The position numbers and the translations under genes were made by a program. The notes under the pieces are model-generated. The model was not told where the DNA came from. It searched no databases and saw only the letters and a list, made by a program, of their open reading frames with translations. A stretch of DNA of 64,000 nucleotides from Naasia sp. (GTDB taxonomy: Bacteria; Actinomycetota; Actinomycetes; Actinomycetales; Microbacteriaceae), in the NCBI RefSeq assembly GCF_025465545.1, contig NZ_JAODMK010000024.1, positions 28,882 to 92,881 of the forward strand, read 5' to 3'. Positions 16,735 through 25,866 of the stretch are shown here, piece by piece. The number at the start of each line of letters is the position of its first letter. Within the stretch, counting starts at the first letter, position 1.

Positions 16735-17682
16735 TCAGGGAGCGTCGAGCGGCCCGCCGAACCACTGCTCGATGATCGCACGGGCGATCGACGCCCGGCT
16801 CGGGATGCCGATCGTGCGCCTCCCATCGGCCAGCTCCTCGCGGCTGAACCAGCGCAGGTCCAGAATCTCGGCACCGTCGGGCACCGGTTCGGTGCCGTGC
16901 GCCGGATCCACCCGGGCCCGGAAGCCGATCATGATCGACGCCGGGAACGGCCAGGGCTGGGAGCCGACGTACATCGGGTCGACGACGGTGAGGCCCGACT
17001 CCTCGCGGATCTCCCGAAGCACGGCGGCCTCGAGGGACTCGCCGGGCTCCACGAAGCCCGCGAGGATCGAGTACCGCTCGCCGCCCCACAGGGCATTCGC
17101 GCCGAGGAGCAGCCGGTCCTGCGGATCGGTCACGCCGACGATGACCGCGGGGTCCGTGCGCGGGAAGACGTGCTGCCCGCTCGCCTCCTCGGTGTGCCCG
17201 TCGGGATGCCGCACCCAGCCGCCCTGTGCCGGCAGCGTCGGCTCGCCGGTGCGAGGCGAGAAGCCGTGCGAGGCGTGCCAGTTGGTGATGGCGAGCGCCT
17301 GCGTGAAGAGCCCGGCATCGAGGGCGTCGAGCTCGGCGCCGATGTGGCGCAGGTCGCCCCACAGCACGCGATCCGGCTGCAGCTGCTCGGCGCCGGCGTC
17401 GTCGAGCACCACGGCAACGACCGGCGCTCCCGGGTCGGGCTCACCCAGCGCGCGGCCGAGATAGACCAGCAGCACCCCGCCCGGCACCTCCGCGAGGCGT
17501 CGCAGCGCGAGCCGCGGCGGCGTGGCGGACTCGAGCAGGGCGTGACCGCGCGAGAGCAGGACGGCTCGAGTGGTGGGGTCGCCCCGGAGCTCGTCGAGCA
17601 ATCCGGGCCGTGACCTGGCCAGGTAGTCGCGGTCGATGGCAGACCGGGACAGCGGCAGCCGCGAAGTGAGGGATCCGGGCAT
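16735..17682 (-). CDS. nudC: NADH/NAD(+) diphosphatase (NudC-like Nudix hydrolase)
   Basis: 315-residue Nudix hydrolase. The Nudix box starting GFVEPGESLEAAVLREIREE is complete, and the NudC-specific SQPWPFP motif follows. NudC proteins cleave NAD(H) and can remove NAD caps from RNA. The zinc-ribbon segment, normally FCxxCGxxT with two later cysteines, reads FSPRTGEPT here, so the metal site is lost. Start ATG 17682 was chosen because upstream residues are Arg-rich and unlike the family. It lies 33 nt upstream of uvrD2, probably in one operon, and is divergent from the kinase-fold gene. Confidence 0.9.
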   Translation of the reverse strand: MPGSLTSRLPLSRSAIDRDYLARSRPGLLDELRGDPTTRAVLLSRGHALLESATPPRLALRRLAEVPGGVLLVYLGRALGEPDPGAPVVAVVLDDAGAEQLQPDRVLWGDLRHIGAELDALDAGLFTQALAITNWHASHGFSPRTGEPTLPAQGGWVRHPDGHTEEASGQHVFPRTDPAVIVGVTDPQDRLLLGANALWGGERYSILAGFVEPGESLEAAVLREIREESGLTVVDPMYVGSQPWPFPASIMIGFRARVDPAHGTEPVPDGAEILDLRWFSREELADGRRTIGIPSRASIARAIIEQWFGGPLDAP

Positions 17683-17732
17683 CGACCTGCGCAATCTGCG
17701 TGGCGAACGTCTGAGGAGCCGGGATGCCGACC

Positions 17733-17738
17733 TACCCT
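17733..17738 (+). promoter_or_regulatory. -10 element of the kinase-fold gene
   Basis: TACCCT, 7 nt before the ATG at 17746 and without a Shine-Dalgarno, consistent with a leaderless mRNA. Confidence 0.5.
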
Positions 17739-17745
17739 GTGCGGT

Positions 17746-18804
17746 ATGGCCCGATCCCACCTCACTCTAGCCGCGCTGGCGACATCCGCCGTCCCGGGGC
17801 TCGACGTCGCGGCGGCCCAGCCGTTCACGTCGAATCGGCACGGGGATTTCGACACCGCACTGCTCACGGCTCGGGACGGCAGCCACTACCTCGTCCGCGT
17901 CCCCAACTCTCCCGCGGCCGAGGCCGCGCAGAACGCGGAGCTCACCGCGCTGGCCTCGCTGAGCTCCGGCGTGCGATCCCGCCTGCCCTTCACTCTGTCC
18001 ACGTTCATCGGCCAGTCGGTCGTGCGCTCCCCCGCCGGTGCGCCTGCCCGCCGCGCCACCGTCTACGAGTTCGTGTACGGCCGCCGGGTGCGGCTGGAGC
18101 GGCTGTATCCGGGCCCTCTCGCCGAGTCGATCGGCTCCGCGATCGCCGCGGTGCACGGCCTCCCCACCAGCTTCGTGATCGACGCGGGGCTCCCGGTCGT
18201 GACCGCCATCGACAGCCTCCGCTCGGTGGTCGGGATCATGGACCGCGCGGCGGCCACCTCCCGGGTGCCCGCCGCCCTGCTGTCCCGCTGGGAGAGCGCA
18301 ACGGACGACACTTCCCTCTGGCAGTACCAGCCCACCGTCATCCACGGCGCCATGAACGCCGACGCGCTCCTGCATTCGGCTGACTCGGAGGACCGGATCG
18401 TCGGCGTCATCGGCTGGTCCGACCTCCGCGTCGGCGACCCCGCGCGCGACCTGTCCTGGATCCTCTCGGCCCCGAGCGCCGACACGGTCGACCTCGTGCT
18501 CGACACCTACGGCGAGGCCCGGAAGGGCGCCGGCGTGCAGGAGCTGCGCCGCCGCGCCATGCTCTACGCCGAGCTGGAGCTCGCCAAGTGGCTGCTCCAC
18601 GGGATCGACACCCAGGACTCCCGGATCGTCGACGACGCCGTCGACATGCTCGATGTGCTCGTGCAGAGCGTGCGGGGCGACACCGCCGGCGAGCTCGCGC
18701 ACGAGACGGGGCCGATCCTCGACGTCGACGAGGTGCAGCGGATGCTCGACGAGCGTCCTCAGGTCGCGTTCGACCAGCGCTCGAGGAGCTCCTTCTCCGA
18801 GTAG
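17746..18804 (+). CDS. APH/macrolide-phosphotransferase-fold protein, probable pseudokinase
   Basis: 352-residue protein with aminoglycoside/macrolide phosphotransferase fold. The N-lobe has LVRVPNS (about 49-55). The catalytic loop, normally HGDxxxxN, reads HGAMNAD (200-206), replacing the catalytic base Asp202 by Ala. The metal-binding IDW motif reads IGWSD (222-226). The following GDPARDLSW is retained. Loss of both catalytic aspartates argues against antibiotic phosphorylation and for a binding or regulatory role. The 3' end overlaps the convergent adnB gene by 46 nt. Its position between nudC and adnB suggests a link to DNA repair, unproven. Confidence 0.8.
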   Translation: MARSHLTLAALATSAVPGLDVAAAQPFTSNRHGDFDTALLTARDGSHYLVRVPNSPAAEAAQNAELTALASLSSGVRSRLPFTLSTFIGQSVVRSPAGAPARRATVYEFVYGRRVRLERLYPGPLAESIGSAIAAVHGLPTSFVIDAGLPVVTAIDSLRSVVGIMDRAAATSRVPAALLSRWESATDDTSLWQYQPTVIHGAMNADALLHSADSEDRIVGVIGWSDLRVGDPARDLSWILSAPSADTVDLVLDTYGEARKGAGVQELRRRAMLYAELELAKWLLHGIDTQDSRIVDDAVDMLDVLVQSVRGDTAGELAHETGPILDVDEVQRMLDERPQVAFDQRSRSSFSE

Positions 18805-21800
18805 AGCCGCTCGGGCCGGATCACCCGGTCCTCCGCCACGAAGTAGAACGCGGCGTCGATCGAGTCGGGATCGACGCCCTGCCAGGCGGCGAACGCCAGC
18901 CGGTAGAGGGCCAGCTGGAACTGCTTCTGAGCCAGGTCGTCGTCGTCCTTCGGGGACTTGCCCGTCTTCCAGTCGACGATCTCGTATCGCCCGTTCCGCT
19001 CGAACACGCCGTCGATCTTGCAGATCACGATGCGGTCCGCGAACGGCAGGTGGATCTCGAGCTCCACGGCGAGCGGCCGCAGCTCTGCCCACTCCGACCG
19101 CTCGAAGAAGCCCTGCAGCCGCTCGAGCTCGTCGCTCTCCACCAGGTCCTCGAGGTCGAGGTCGCGGTCGCCGGGCAGAGCGTCGACCAGGTCGTCGAGC
19201 CCGCCCAGGCCGTACCGCCGCTCGACCCACGAGTGGAACAGCGTGCCGAGCCGCGTCTGCCGATACGGCCGCTGCGGCATCGGACGGCGGAGCGAGGCGG
19301 CGACCTGCGTCGGAGCCGTCACGTAGTCCTTGAACGCGGAGGCGGAGATGCGCACCGGCAGCTCGACGAGCTCGGCGTCGCGCTGCCGGCGGTCGCGCTC
19401 CTGGATGAGCAGGTCCAGATGGTCGTCCCAGGGTGTGGAGGCGCTCGCGTCGGCGTCCCGCACCGCTTCGGCGGCCGCTGCCACCCGGTCGCGGCGGGTG
19501 CCGAGCGGATCGCTCGGCCAGGGCACATGGGTCACGAGCTCGTCGAGCGGGTTCTCCTCGTCCTCCGGGGCGTCGGGCAGCGCCTCGGGCGGGATCAGGC
19601 CGGCGTCCCGCAGCTCCTGCAGGAAGCGGCCGGGCGAACGGGGCTTGCGCTGGGTCCACCAGAACGAGCCGGTGAGCAGCAGGGCACGCTTGGCGCGGGT
19701 CACGGCCACGTAGGCGAGCCGGCGCTGCTCGGCGGCGTGCGCGTCGACCACTCCGTCGCAGTAGGCGGAGTATGCGTCGTCGAACTCCTTGCCGCTGTCG
19801 GCCGACCGCCAGCCGAGGGTGGGCAGGTCGAACCAGTCGCCGCGGAACTCGTAGGGCAGCTCCCCGAAGGCCAGCCAGCCCTGCTTGCTGCGGGGCGGGG
19901 CGGGCAGCTCGCCCTCGACCATGCGCGGCACCGCGACGGCGTCCCATTCGAGGCCCTTGGCGCCGTGGATGGTGAGGATCTGCACGGTGCCCGGCTCGGG
20001 CTCCTCGGTGCGCGGGCTGAGGTTCTCCCGCTCCTCGGCCAGCTCCAGCCAGGAGAGGAAGGAGCCGAGCCCCGCGGAGGCGTCGCCGGCCACGAAGTCG
20101 GCGACGAGCTCGGTGAAGCCGTCCAGCCCGCCCCGGCCGAGCGGCGCCGACTCGTTCGCGGCGACCTCCACATCGAGGAGCAGCTGCTGCTGCACGAGCG
20201 CGACGAGGTCGAGCAGGTCGAGACCCACCCGGGAGCGCAGGGAGGCGAGCTCGGCGCCGAGCAGGCGGAGGCGCCGAAGGCCCTCCGCGCTGAACTCGCG
20301 GAGCGCGCCGTGCCCCTCCGCCGCGGTGCTGAGGAAGTCGAGCGCGTCGACGAGGGAGGCTCCCTCGTCGAGGGCGATGGATGCCCGAAGCAGGTCGCGC
20401 ACGTTCTGCGGCAGCTGCTGCTGGCCGGCATCGCGGGCCGCGAGCCAGGAGGCGAGATCGCGGAGCGCCTTGACGTCGCGCACGCCGATGCGCCACCGGG
20501 CGCCGGTGAGCAGCCGCAGCAGGTACGGCCCCGCGCTCGGGTCGTGCAGCACCCGGAGGGTGGCCACCAGGTCGACCACCGCCGGGTCCTCGAGGAGTCC
20601 GCCGACGCCGAGCACATGGAAGCGGATGCCGCGGTCGGCCAGTGCCCGGGTGAACACGGCCACCTTCTTGAGAGACCGGCAGAGCATCGCCGCGGTCGGC
20701 ACCGGGGCGCCGTCGGGCACGGTCAGGCGTTCGCCGAACCAGTCGGCGACGGCCGCAGCCTCGTCGAGCACCGTCTGCCCGAACTTCACGGTCAGCTCGC
20801 CGTCCCCGGACCCCGGTCGGCGCTCCAGGCGCTCCACCGGGACGCTCGAGGCGGCCGAGAGGGGGGCGACCAGGGCGTTGGCGGCGTCGAGCACGCGGCC
20901 GGGGTTCCGCCAGCTGGTCGAGAGGGCGAAGGCGGCCGAGCCGTCCGTCGCGCCGCCGAAGTCGCGGGAGAAGCGGGCGAGGTTGCTCGCGCTCGCTCCG
21001 CGCCAGCCGTAGATGGACTGGTGCGGGTCGCCGACCGCCATGACGCCGCTGCCCGCGAAGAGGTCGGCGAGCAGCCGGGTCTGCACCACGCTCGTGTCCT
21101 GGTACTCGTCGAGGAGGACGACTCGGAACCGCGACCGGTACTCCTCGGCCACTCGGGGCACCCGGCGGCAGATCTCGAGGGCCAGGGCGATCTGGTCGGA
21201 GAACTCGATGAGCCCGCGGCGCACCTTCTGCCGGGAGTACTCCTCGGCGAGCGCGAGCAGCGGGGGCAGCGTGCCGACGATCGACACGGCGTCCCGCAGC
21301 GACCGGTACTGCTGCTTCACGCGGGAGTTGCCGTACGGCAGCTCGCCGAGGCGGCCGAAGTCCTCGACCATCCGCCGCACGTCGGCGGGTTCCGTGATGT
21401 TGTCCGCCAGCGCGCGACTGAGCGCCAGCACGCCCTCCGTGACCCGGTCCACGGACTTCTCGAGCCCCACGAGCCGGTCGTCATCGCTCTCCAGCACCAC
21501 CCGGCGGGCCAGCTGCCAGGCGGACGCCTCGCCGAGCACCAGCGCGTCCGGCTCGCGGCCGATCGCGAGGGCGTGCTCCCGGAAGATGGTGCTCGCGAAG
21601 GAGTTGTAGGTCGCGATGGTCGGCGCGTCGAACGGATCCACCTCGCCCACGCCGAGCTCGCTCCGGGTGAGCGCGTCCACTCGCCGGGTGACCCGCTCGC
21701 CGAGCTCCCCCGCCGCCTTGCGGGTGAAGGTGAGGCCGAGGATCTCGCTCGGCTCGACGGCGCCGTTGGCGAGCAGGTAGACCACGCGGTTCGCCATCGT

Positions 21801-21929
21801 CTCGGTCTTGCCGCTGCCCGCGCCCGCGACCACGAGGCTCGGCGTGAGACCGGCCTCGATCACGGCGCGCTGCTGCGGCGTGGGTTCCGGCAGCCCGAGG
21901 ACCCGGGCGATCTCGAAGGCGCTCGTCAT
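18759..21929 (-). CDS. adnB: AdnB-type helicase-nuclease subunit
   Basis: 1056-residue UvrD-like SF1A helicase fused to a C-terminal RecB/Cas4-type nuclease. Visible are Walker A GAGSGKT (about 36-42), motif II VLLDEYQDTS, motif III GDPHQSIYGW, motif V TIHGAKGLEWDAVAV, motif VI YVAVTRAKRALLL, and the nuclease motif YEIVDWKTGKSP near residue 980. In mycobacteria AdnB is the lead motor of the AdnAB complex, which resects DNA double-strand breaks. Start ATG 21929 overlaps the adnA stop by 4 nt (ATGA), so the two subunits are translationally coupled. Confidence 0.93.
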   Translation of the reverse strand: MTSAFEIARVLGLPEPTPQQRAVIEAGLTPSLVVAGAGSGKTETMANRVVYLLANGAVEPSEILGLTFTRKAAGELGERVTRRVDALTRSELGVGEVDPFDAPTIATYNSFASTIFREHALAIGREPDALVLGEASAWQLARRVVLESDDDRLVGLEKSVDRVTEGVLALSRALADNITEPADVRRMVEDFGRLGELPYGNSRVKQQYRSLRDAVSIVGTLPPLLALAEEYSRQKVRRGLIEFSDQIALALEICRRVPRVAEEYRSRFRVVLLDEYQDTSVVQTRLLADLFAGSGVMAVGDPHQSIYGWRGASASNLARFSRDFGGATDGSAAFALSTSWRNPGRVLDAANALVAPLSAASSVPVERLERRPGSGDGELTVKFGQTVLDEAAAVADWFGERLTVPDGAPVPTAAMLCRSLKKVAVFTRALADRGIRFHVLGVGGLLEDPAVVDLVATLRVLHDPSAGPYLLRLLTGARWRIGVRDVKALRDLASWLAARDAGQQQLPQNVRDLLRASIALDEGASLVDALDFLSTAAEGHGALREFSAEGLRRLRLLGAELASLRSRVGLDLLDLVALVQQQLLLDVEVAANESAPLGRGGLDGFTELVADFVAGDASAGLGSFLSWLELAEERENLSPRTEEPEPGTVQILTIHGAKGLEWDAVAVPRMVEGELPAPPRSKQGWLAFGELPYEFRGDWFDLPTLGWRSADSGKEFDDAYSAYCDGVVDAHAAEQRRLAYVAVTRAKRALLLTGSFWWTQRKPRSPGRFLQELRDAGLIPPEALPDAPEDEENPLDELVTHVPWPSDPLGTRRDRVAAAAEAVRDADASASTPWDDHLDLLIQERDRRQRDAELVELPVRISASAFKDYVTAPTQVAASLRRPMPQRPYRQTRLGTLFHSWVERRYGLGGLDDLVDALPGDRDLDLEDLVESDELERLQGFFERSEWAELRPLAVELEIHLPFADRIVICKIDGVFERNGRYEIVDWKTGKSPKDDDDLAQKQFQLALYRLAFAAWQGVDPDSIDAAFYFVAEDRVIRPERLYSEKELLERWSNAT

Positions 21930-24900
21930 GCCGACACCGCCGGCACAAGGTGGATGCGGTACGCGTAGCGGGCGTAAGGGTCGCGCTCCTCGAGCCCGTC
22001 CGTGCCGGGGAAGAGGGTGCCCGCCATCGTCTCGGCGGCGGCCTTGACGCGATCCCGGAACGCCTCGAGGGCCTCCGGCTCGAGCACCTGCTGCGTCGCC
22101 TCGCGGTAGAGCCGACCGGCCACTCCGTCCGCGACGAAGAGCAGCTTGGCGCCGCCCGAGGGCGCGTCGCGCGGCAGGGTCTCAAGCGCTCCGTCGACGC
22201 TCGCCAGCTGGTAGAGACCCAGCTGGGCGTGCCCCGGCAGCTCGTCCTTGGTGGGCCAGCGGCGGCCGGTCTTGAGGTCCACGATCACGACGGCGCCGTC
22301 CGCGGTCCGCTCGACCCGGTCGATCGTGCCCCGCACCAGCGCGGCGCCCACCTCGAACTCGAACTCCGTCTCGGCGCCCAGCAGCCGGTGCCCCTCGCTC
22401 TCGAAGCCCGAGAGGTAGTCGGAGAGTCCCTCCGCGAGCCGGGTGGTGCGCCGCCGCTCGTACTCCTCCACCCAGGGCGACTCGAAGGAGAACTCGCTCC
22501 AGCGCTCGTCCACCGCCGCCATCACGGCCTGCGGCGACAGGTCGGCCCCCGGGGTGGTCGACAGCTTCTCCATCGCGGCGTGCAGCACGGTGCCGATGCT
22601 GGCGGCCATCCCGGACGGGCTCGCGGCCATCACGTCCACGAACCAGCCGAGCGGGGACTTCTCCACGGTGGCGAGGCGGGACGGGGACACCGCCACGCGG
22701 GCTTCCGGATCGGTGAGGTCGACCAGCGGCCGGTCGCTGCTCGGGGCGAGCAGCCCGTACCAGGAGGCCGGATCTGCGCCCGGGACCTGTTCCCGCGCCA
22801 GCCGGGCGAGGGCCGATGCCGCCGGCGACAGCGGGTTGCCGGCGAGGTCGCGCCGGAGGGAGCCAACCATGCCGCGCAGCGTGAGCGGCGTCCGATCCGC
22901 CGAGACGTCGACGGGGGTGTCGGGGGGCAGCAGCCGCAGGAGTGACGAGGGCTGCTCGTCGACGTTCGACACGGCGGTGAAGAGCAGCCGGGAGCGCGCC
23001 CGCGAGACCGCCAGGGCGAACATCCGCAGCTCGTCGTCGAGCACGGCCCGGCGCGAGTCGAGCTCGGCGACCGGCAGACCCTCGAGCGCCTGGCTGAGGC
23101 GGCCCGCGTGCAGCAGCGTTCCGCGCAGCCGGAGGTTGGGCCAGGTGCCCTCCTGGAGCCCCGAGACCGCGACCACGTCGAACTCGGTGCCGAGCAGGGC
23201 GGTGGGCGCACACACGAGCACCGCGTCCGCTCCGGAGCGGGGGGCGAGGGTGTCCTCGGGCAGGTCCGCGCCGAGCACCTCGGTGAGGAAGTCGGTGGCG
23301 GGCGACCCCGGCGAGCGCTCCACGAAGCGCTGCGCAGCGGTGAACAGGGCGACGACCGAGTCGAGGTGGCGGTTCGCCTCGTCGGCGAGCACGCCGGTGC
23401 CCTGCGCCTGGGCGCCCCAGCTGCGGGCGAGCCCGCTGCGCTCCCACAGCTGCCAGAGCAGCTCCTCGATCGAGCCACCGGCGGCATGCGCCGTGCGGAC
23501 CAGGGCGAGGCTCTCCGCGAGCCGCCCTGCTCGACGGGCCGGCATCGCGTCGATCGTCTGCAGTCGACCGGCGGCGGCCATCGCCTCGATCAGCAGCTCG
23601 TCCGCGGGCCGCGCGCCGTCGCCCGCGAGCTCCTCCTGGCGGAGCGCGAGGCGGAGCCGGCGCAGAGCGACGGCGTCCAGTCCCCCGAGGGGTCCGAGCA
23701 GCAGTCCCGCGAGCGCCGGGGCATCGGCCGGCACCGTGCCCACCGCGACGGCCACCGCGTCGACGAGGTGCCTCGCCGCCCACTCCTCCCGCAGGGGACG
23801 GGCCGCGAGGCTCGTCCGGGTCGGCACCTCGCCGATGGCGAGCCCGCGAGCGAAGGACGGCACGAGCCGGCCGGACCGGACGACGACCGCCATCCGGTGC
23901 CAGGGGATCTCCTGCCGGATGTGCAGCTCGCGCAGCTTGTGGGCGAGCCGGGCGATCTCCTCCGGGCGGCCGGGCGCCTCGATGCGCAGGACGGGCGGCG
24001 AGGCCGGCGCATCGCGGTCCCCGCCCGGCGTCGGTTCGATGCCCGCCGCGGCGTCCGTGCCCGTATCCGAGGGTGGTGCAGGTGCGGGGCGGTACCGGTG
24101 GCGGCCGAACCCCGCGGCACCGATCCTGCTCGTGACCGCAGAGGTCACCTCGCGCAGTTCCGGGTCGGCCCGGTGCCCGGTGGCGAGCAGCAGGGTGCGC
24201 AGGCGCGGCAGGCGCAGCTCGATCCCCAGCCGCGCGAGGAGGTCCGCCCGGCCGCCGCGGAAGCCGGTGCTCGCGATGTCGGGGTCGCCGAATGCGATCA
24301 CCGCACTCCCGCGGGCGACCCAGGCCGCGAGCAGCTCGACCGTTCCCGCGCCGAGCTCTTGAGCGTCGTCGACGAGTACCAGGCGGGGCGGGTCCGCCGA
24401 CCCGCCGGAGCGGACGAGCGCCGACGCCTCCGCGAGGAGGTCTGCCGCGTCGTAGGACGAGGAGCGATAGCTGTCGAGCACCTCGTGGTACTCCTCGGCG
24501 AACGCGCCCGCCGCCTCCCACTCGGGAATCCCGTCCCGGCGGCCCAGCGCGGCGAGTTCGGCCGGCGCGAGGTTCGCCTCCGTGGCGCGGGACAGCAGTT
24601 CCCGCAGTTCGGTGCGGAACGCCGGAAGGCGGCGGACGTCGGCGTCGAGCTGCTCCGGCCACGCCGGGCCGGAGCCGCCGGCCGCACTGCCGTCCCGGTC
24701 GCTCTCGCCGTGGCCCTCGAGGAGTGCCGCGAGGATGCCGTCCTGCTCCGCGCCGGTGAGCAGCCGTGGCTGGTCGTCGCCGTTGCGGGCCGCCTCGGCG
24801 CGCACGATCTCGAAGGCGACCGAGACGGCGGTGCGCGCCAGCGGTCCGCCCGTCGGAACCCCGAGGCGCAGGGCGATCCGGTCGCGGAGCCGGGTGGCCG

Positions 24901-25123
24901 CCTGGCGCGAGGGCGCGAGCACGAGGAAGTCGGCGGGAGCCTGACCCGCCGCAACGCGCGCGGCGACCAGTTCGACCAGCGTGGTCGTCTTGCCGGACCC
25001 GGGAGGTCCCACGACCACCGCGCTCTCCCCCGCCGGAAGCTGCAGCACGGCGGTCTGCGCGGGGTCGAGGGCGACGCCCCCACCTCCTCCGGGCGACGAG
25101 TCCCGGAACCCCTCGATTCCCAC
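21926..25123 (-). CDS. adnA: AdnA-type helicase-nuclease subunit
   Basis: 1065-residue UvrD-like ATPase with C-terminal RecB-family nuclease. It has Walker A GPPGSGKTTT (about 40-49), motif II region LVLVDDAQELGAGT (DDAQ in place of DEYQ), and the nuclease motif VVIVDLKTGRRW near residue 955. The AdnA motor domain is generally the more divergent subunit, which matches the weak helicase motifs. It is the first gene of the adnA-adnB pair. The GTG start at 25123 is preceded by TAGCGT 6 nt upstream and no Shine-Dalgarno, so leaderless expression is likely. Confidence 0.92.
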   Translation of the reverse strand: MGIEGFRDSSPGGGGGVALDPAQTAVLQLPAGESAVVVGPPGSGKTTTLVELVAARVAAGQAPADFLVLAPSRQAATRLRDRIALRLGVPTGGPLARTAVSVAFEIVRAEAARNGDDQPRLLTGAEQDGILAALLEGHGESDRDGSAAGGSGPAWPEQLDADVRRLPAFRTELRELLSRATEANLAPAELAALGRRDGIPEWEAAGAFAEEYHEVLDSYRSSSYDAADLLAEASALVRSGGSADPPRLVLVDDAQELGAGTVELLAAWVARGSAVIAFGDPDIASTGFRGGRADLLARLGIELRLPRLRTLLLATGHRADPELREVTSAVTSRIGAAGFGRHRYRPAPAPPSDTGTDAAAGIEPTPGGDRDAPASPPVLRIEAPGRPEEIARLAHKLRELHIRQEIPWHRMAVVVRSGRLVPSFARGLAIGEVPTRTSLAARPLREEWAARHLVDAVAVAVGTVPADAPALAGLLLGPLGGLDAVALRRLRLALRQEELAGDGARPADELLIEAMAAAGRLQTIDAMPARRAGRLAESLALVRTAHAAGGSIEELLWQLWERSGLARSWGAQAQGTGVLADEANRHLDSVVALFTAAQRFVERSPGSPATDFLTEVLGADLPEDTLAPRSGADAVLVCAPTALLGTEFDVVAVSGLQEGTWPNLRLRGTLLHAGRLSQALEGLPVAELDSRRAVLDDELRMFALAVSRARSRLLFTAVSNVDEQPSSLLRLLPPDTPVDVSADRTPLTLRGMVGSLRRDLAGNPLSPAASALARLAREQVPGADPASWYGLLAPSSDRPLVDLTDPEARVAVSPSRLATVEKSPLGWFVDVMAASPSGMAASIGTVLHAAMEKLSTTPGADLSPQAVMAAVDERWSEFSFESPWVEEYERRRTTRLAEGLSDYLSGFESEGHRLLGAETEFEFEVGAALVRGTIDRVERTADGAVVIVDLKTGRRWPTKDELPGHAQLGLYQLASVDGALETLPRDAPSGGAKLLFVADGVAGRLYREATQQVLEPEALEAFRDRVKAAAETMAGTLFPGTDGLEERDPYARYAYRIHLVPAVSA

Positions 25124-25129
25124 CCGAAC

Positions 25130-25135
25130 ACGCTA
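25130..25135 (-). promoter_or_regulatory. -10 element of the leaderless adnA transcript
   Basis: TAGCGT on the minus strand, 6 nt before the GTG at 25123. A divergent TAGGCT (25186-25191) serves the DUF3107 gene, so the two promoters share one short region. Confidence 0.45.
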
Positions 25136-25236
25136 GCGCCGTGCGCCGACAGAGAACGGGAGCGGGCCGGTTCCGGCCCCTGCCGTAGGCTTTCCCGGAC
25201 GAACGGGACCCTCCGGGTCCGGACAGGAAGGCCATC

Positions 25237-25461
25237 GTGGAGATTCGCATCGGCATCATCAACAGCGGCCGGGAGCTCAGCTTCGAGTCGGCTCAGTCGA
25301 GCTCGGAGATCGAGAAGACGGTCGCCGAGGGGCTCGAGTCGGGCGCCAAGTTCCTGCGTCTCGCGGACGAGTCCGGCAAGCTCTACCTGGTTCCCGCCGC
25401 CTCGCTCGCCTACGTCGAGGTGGGGTCGGAGAAGACCCGCCGCGTCGGCTTCGTGGCCTGA
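25237..25461 (+). CDS. DUF3107 family small protein
   Basis: 74-residue soluble protein of the actinobacterial DUF3107 family, with the pattern MEIRIGIINSGRELSFE at the N-terminus and LVPAASLAYVEVG toward the C-terminus. The GTG start has a strong AGGAAGG Shine-Dalgarno. Leader of about 40 nt from the TAGGCT -10 at 25186-25191. From memory the mycobacterial homologue is Rv3208A (TB9.4). The biochemical function is unknown. It is divergent from adnA and followed 7 nt later by a small membrane protein gene, probably co-transcribed. Confidence 0.9.
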   Translation: MEIRIGIINSGRELSFESAQSSSEIEKTVAEGLESGAKFLRLADESGKLYLVPAASLAYVEVGSEKTRRVGFVA

Positions 25462-25468
25462 CACTCCC

Positions 25469-25813
25469 GTGGAGCTGCTCTTCGTCACCCTCGGCGGCGT
25501 GCTCCTCGGGCTCCTCGCCCGCTACTCGCTGCCCCGCCGCACCACGAGCGGTGTGCTGCTCGTGCCGGCGATCGGTGCCGCCGTCGCCGCAGTGGTCTGG
25601 GTCGCACTGACCTGGGCCGGCCTGCCGTGGGACGACCCGCTGATCTGGCTCATCACGTTCCTGGTCACCGCAGCCGCGGTCGTCCTGGTGGCGCTCCGCT
25701 TGGGCGCGAACCGCAGCCGTCACGACGAGGAGCGTCTCCGCACGCTCGCCAAGGCAGGCGCGGTGCCCTCACGGGCGCGCTCCGGCTCGGTCGCCACGAC
25801 CGCTCGGCGCTAG
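25469..25813 (+). CDS. Small hypothetical membrane protein
   Basis: 114 residues from a GTG at 25469, 7 nt after DUF3107. Three hydrophobic segments are visible (about 3-18, 27-48 and 58-80), then a basic cytoplasmic tail rich in Arg/Lys/Ser. No known domain was recognised. The close spacing suggests an operon with DUF3107. The reading frame is open far upstream, but that part is antisense to adnA and has no start signal. Confidence 0.7.
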   Translation: MELLFVTLGGVLLGLLARYSLPRRTTSGVLLVPAIGAAVAAVVWVALTWAGLPWDDPLIWLITFLVTAAAVVLVALRLGANRSRHDEERLRTLAKAGAVPSRARSGSVATTARR

Positions 25814-25866
25814 GCGATCTCCCCCACTCAGCGCGGGCTTCGGCCGTCCGAGCTGGGCGGGAAGCG

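Noticed and set aside
17746..18804. Macrolide/aminoglycoside resistance kinase
   Set aside because: The fold matches, but both catalytic aspartates are absent and the gene lies in a conserved housekeeping block.
18588..21968. Very long open frame (1126 codons) on the + strand
   Set aside because: It is antisense to adnB, arises from high-GC codon bias, and its translation is low-complexity Arg/His/Glu without domains.
22182..25262. 1026-codon frame on the minus strand
   Set aside because: Shadow of adnA in another frame; Arg/Gly/Ala-rich and without domains, while the adnA frame has full helicase and nuclease motifs.
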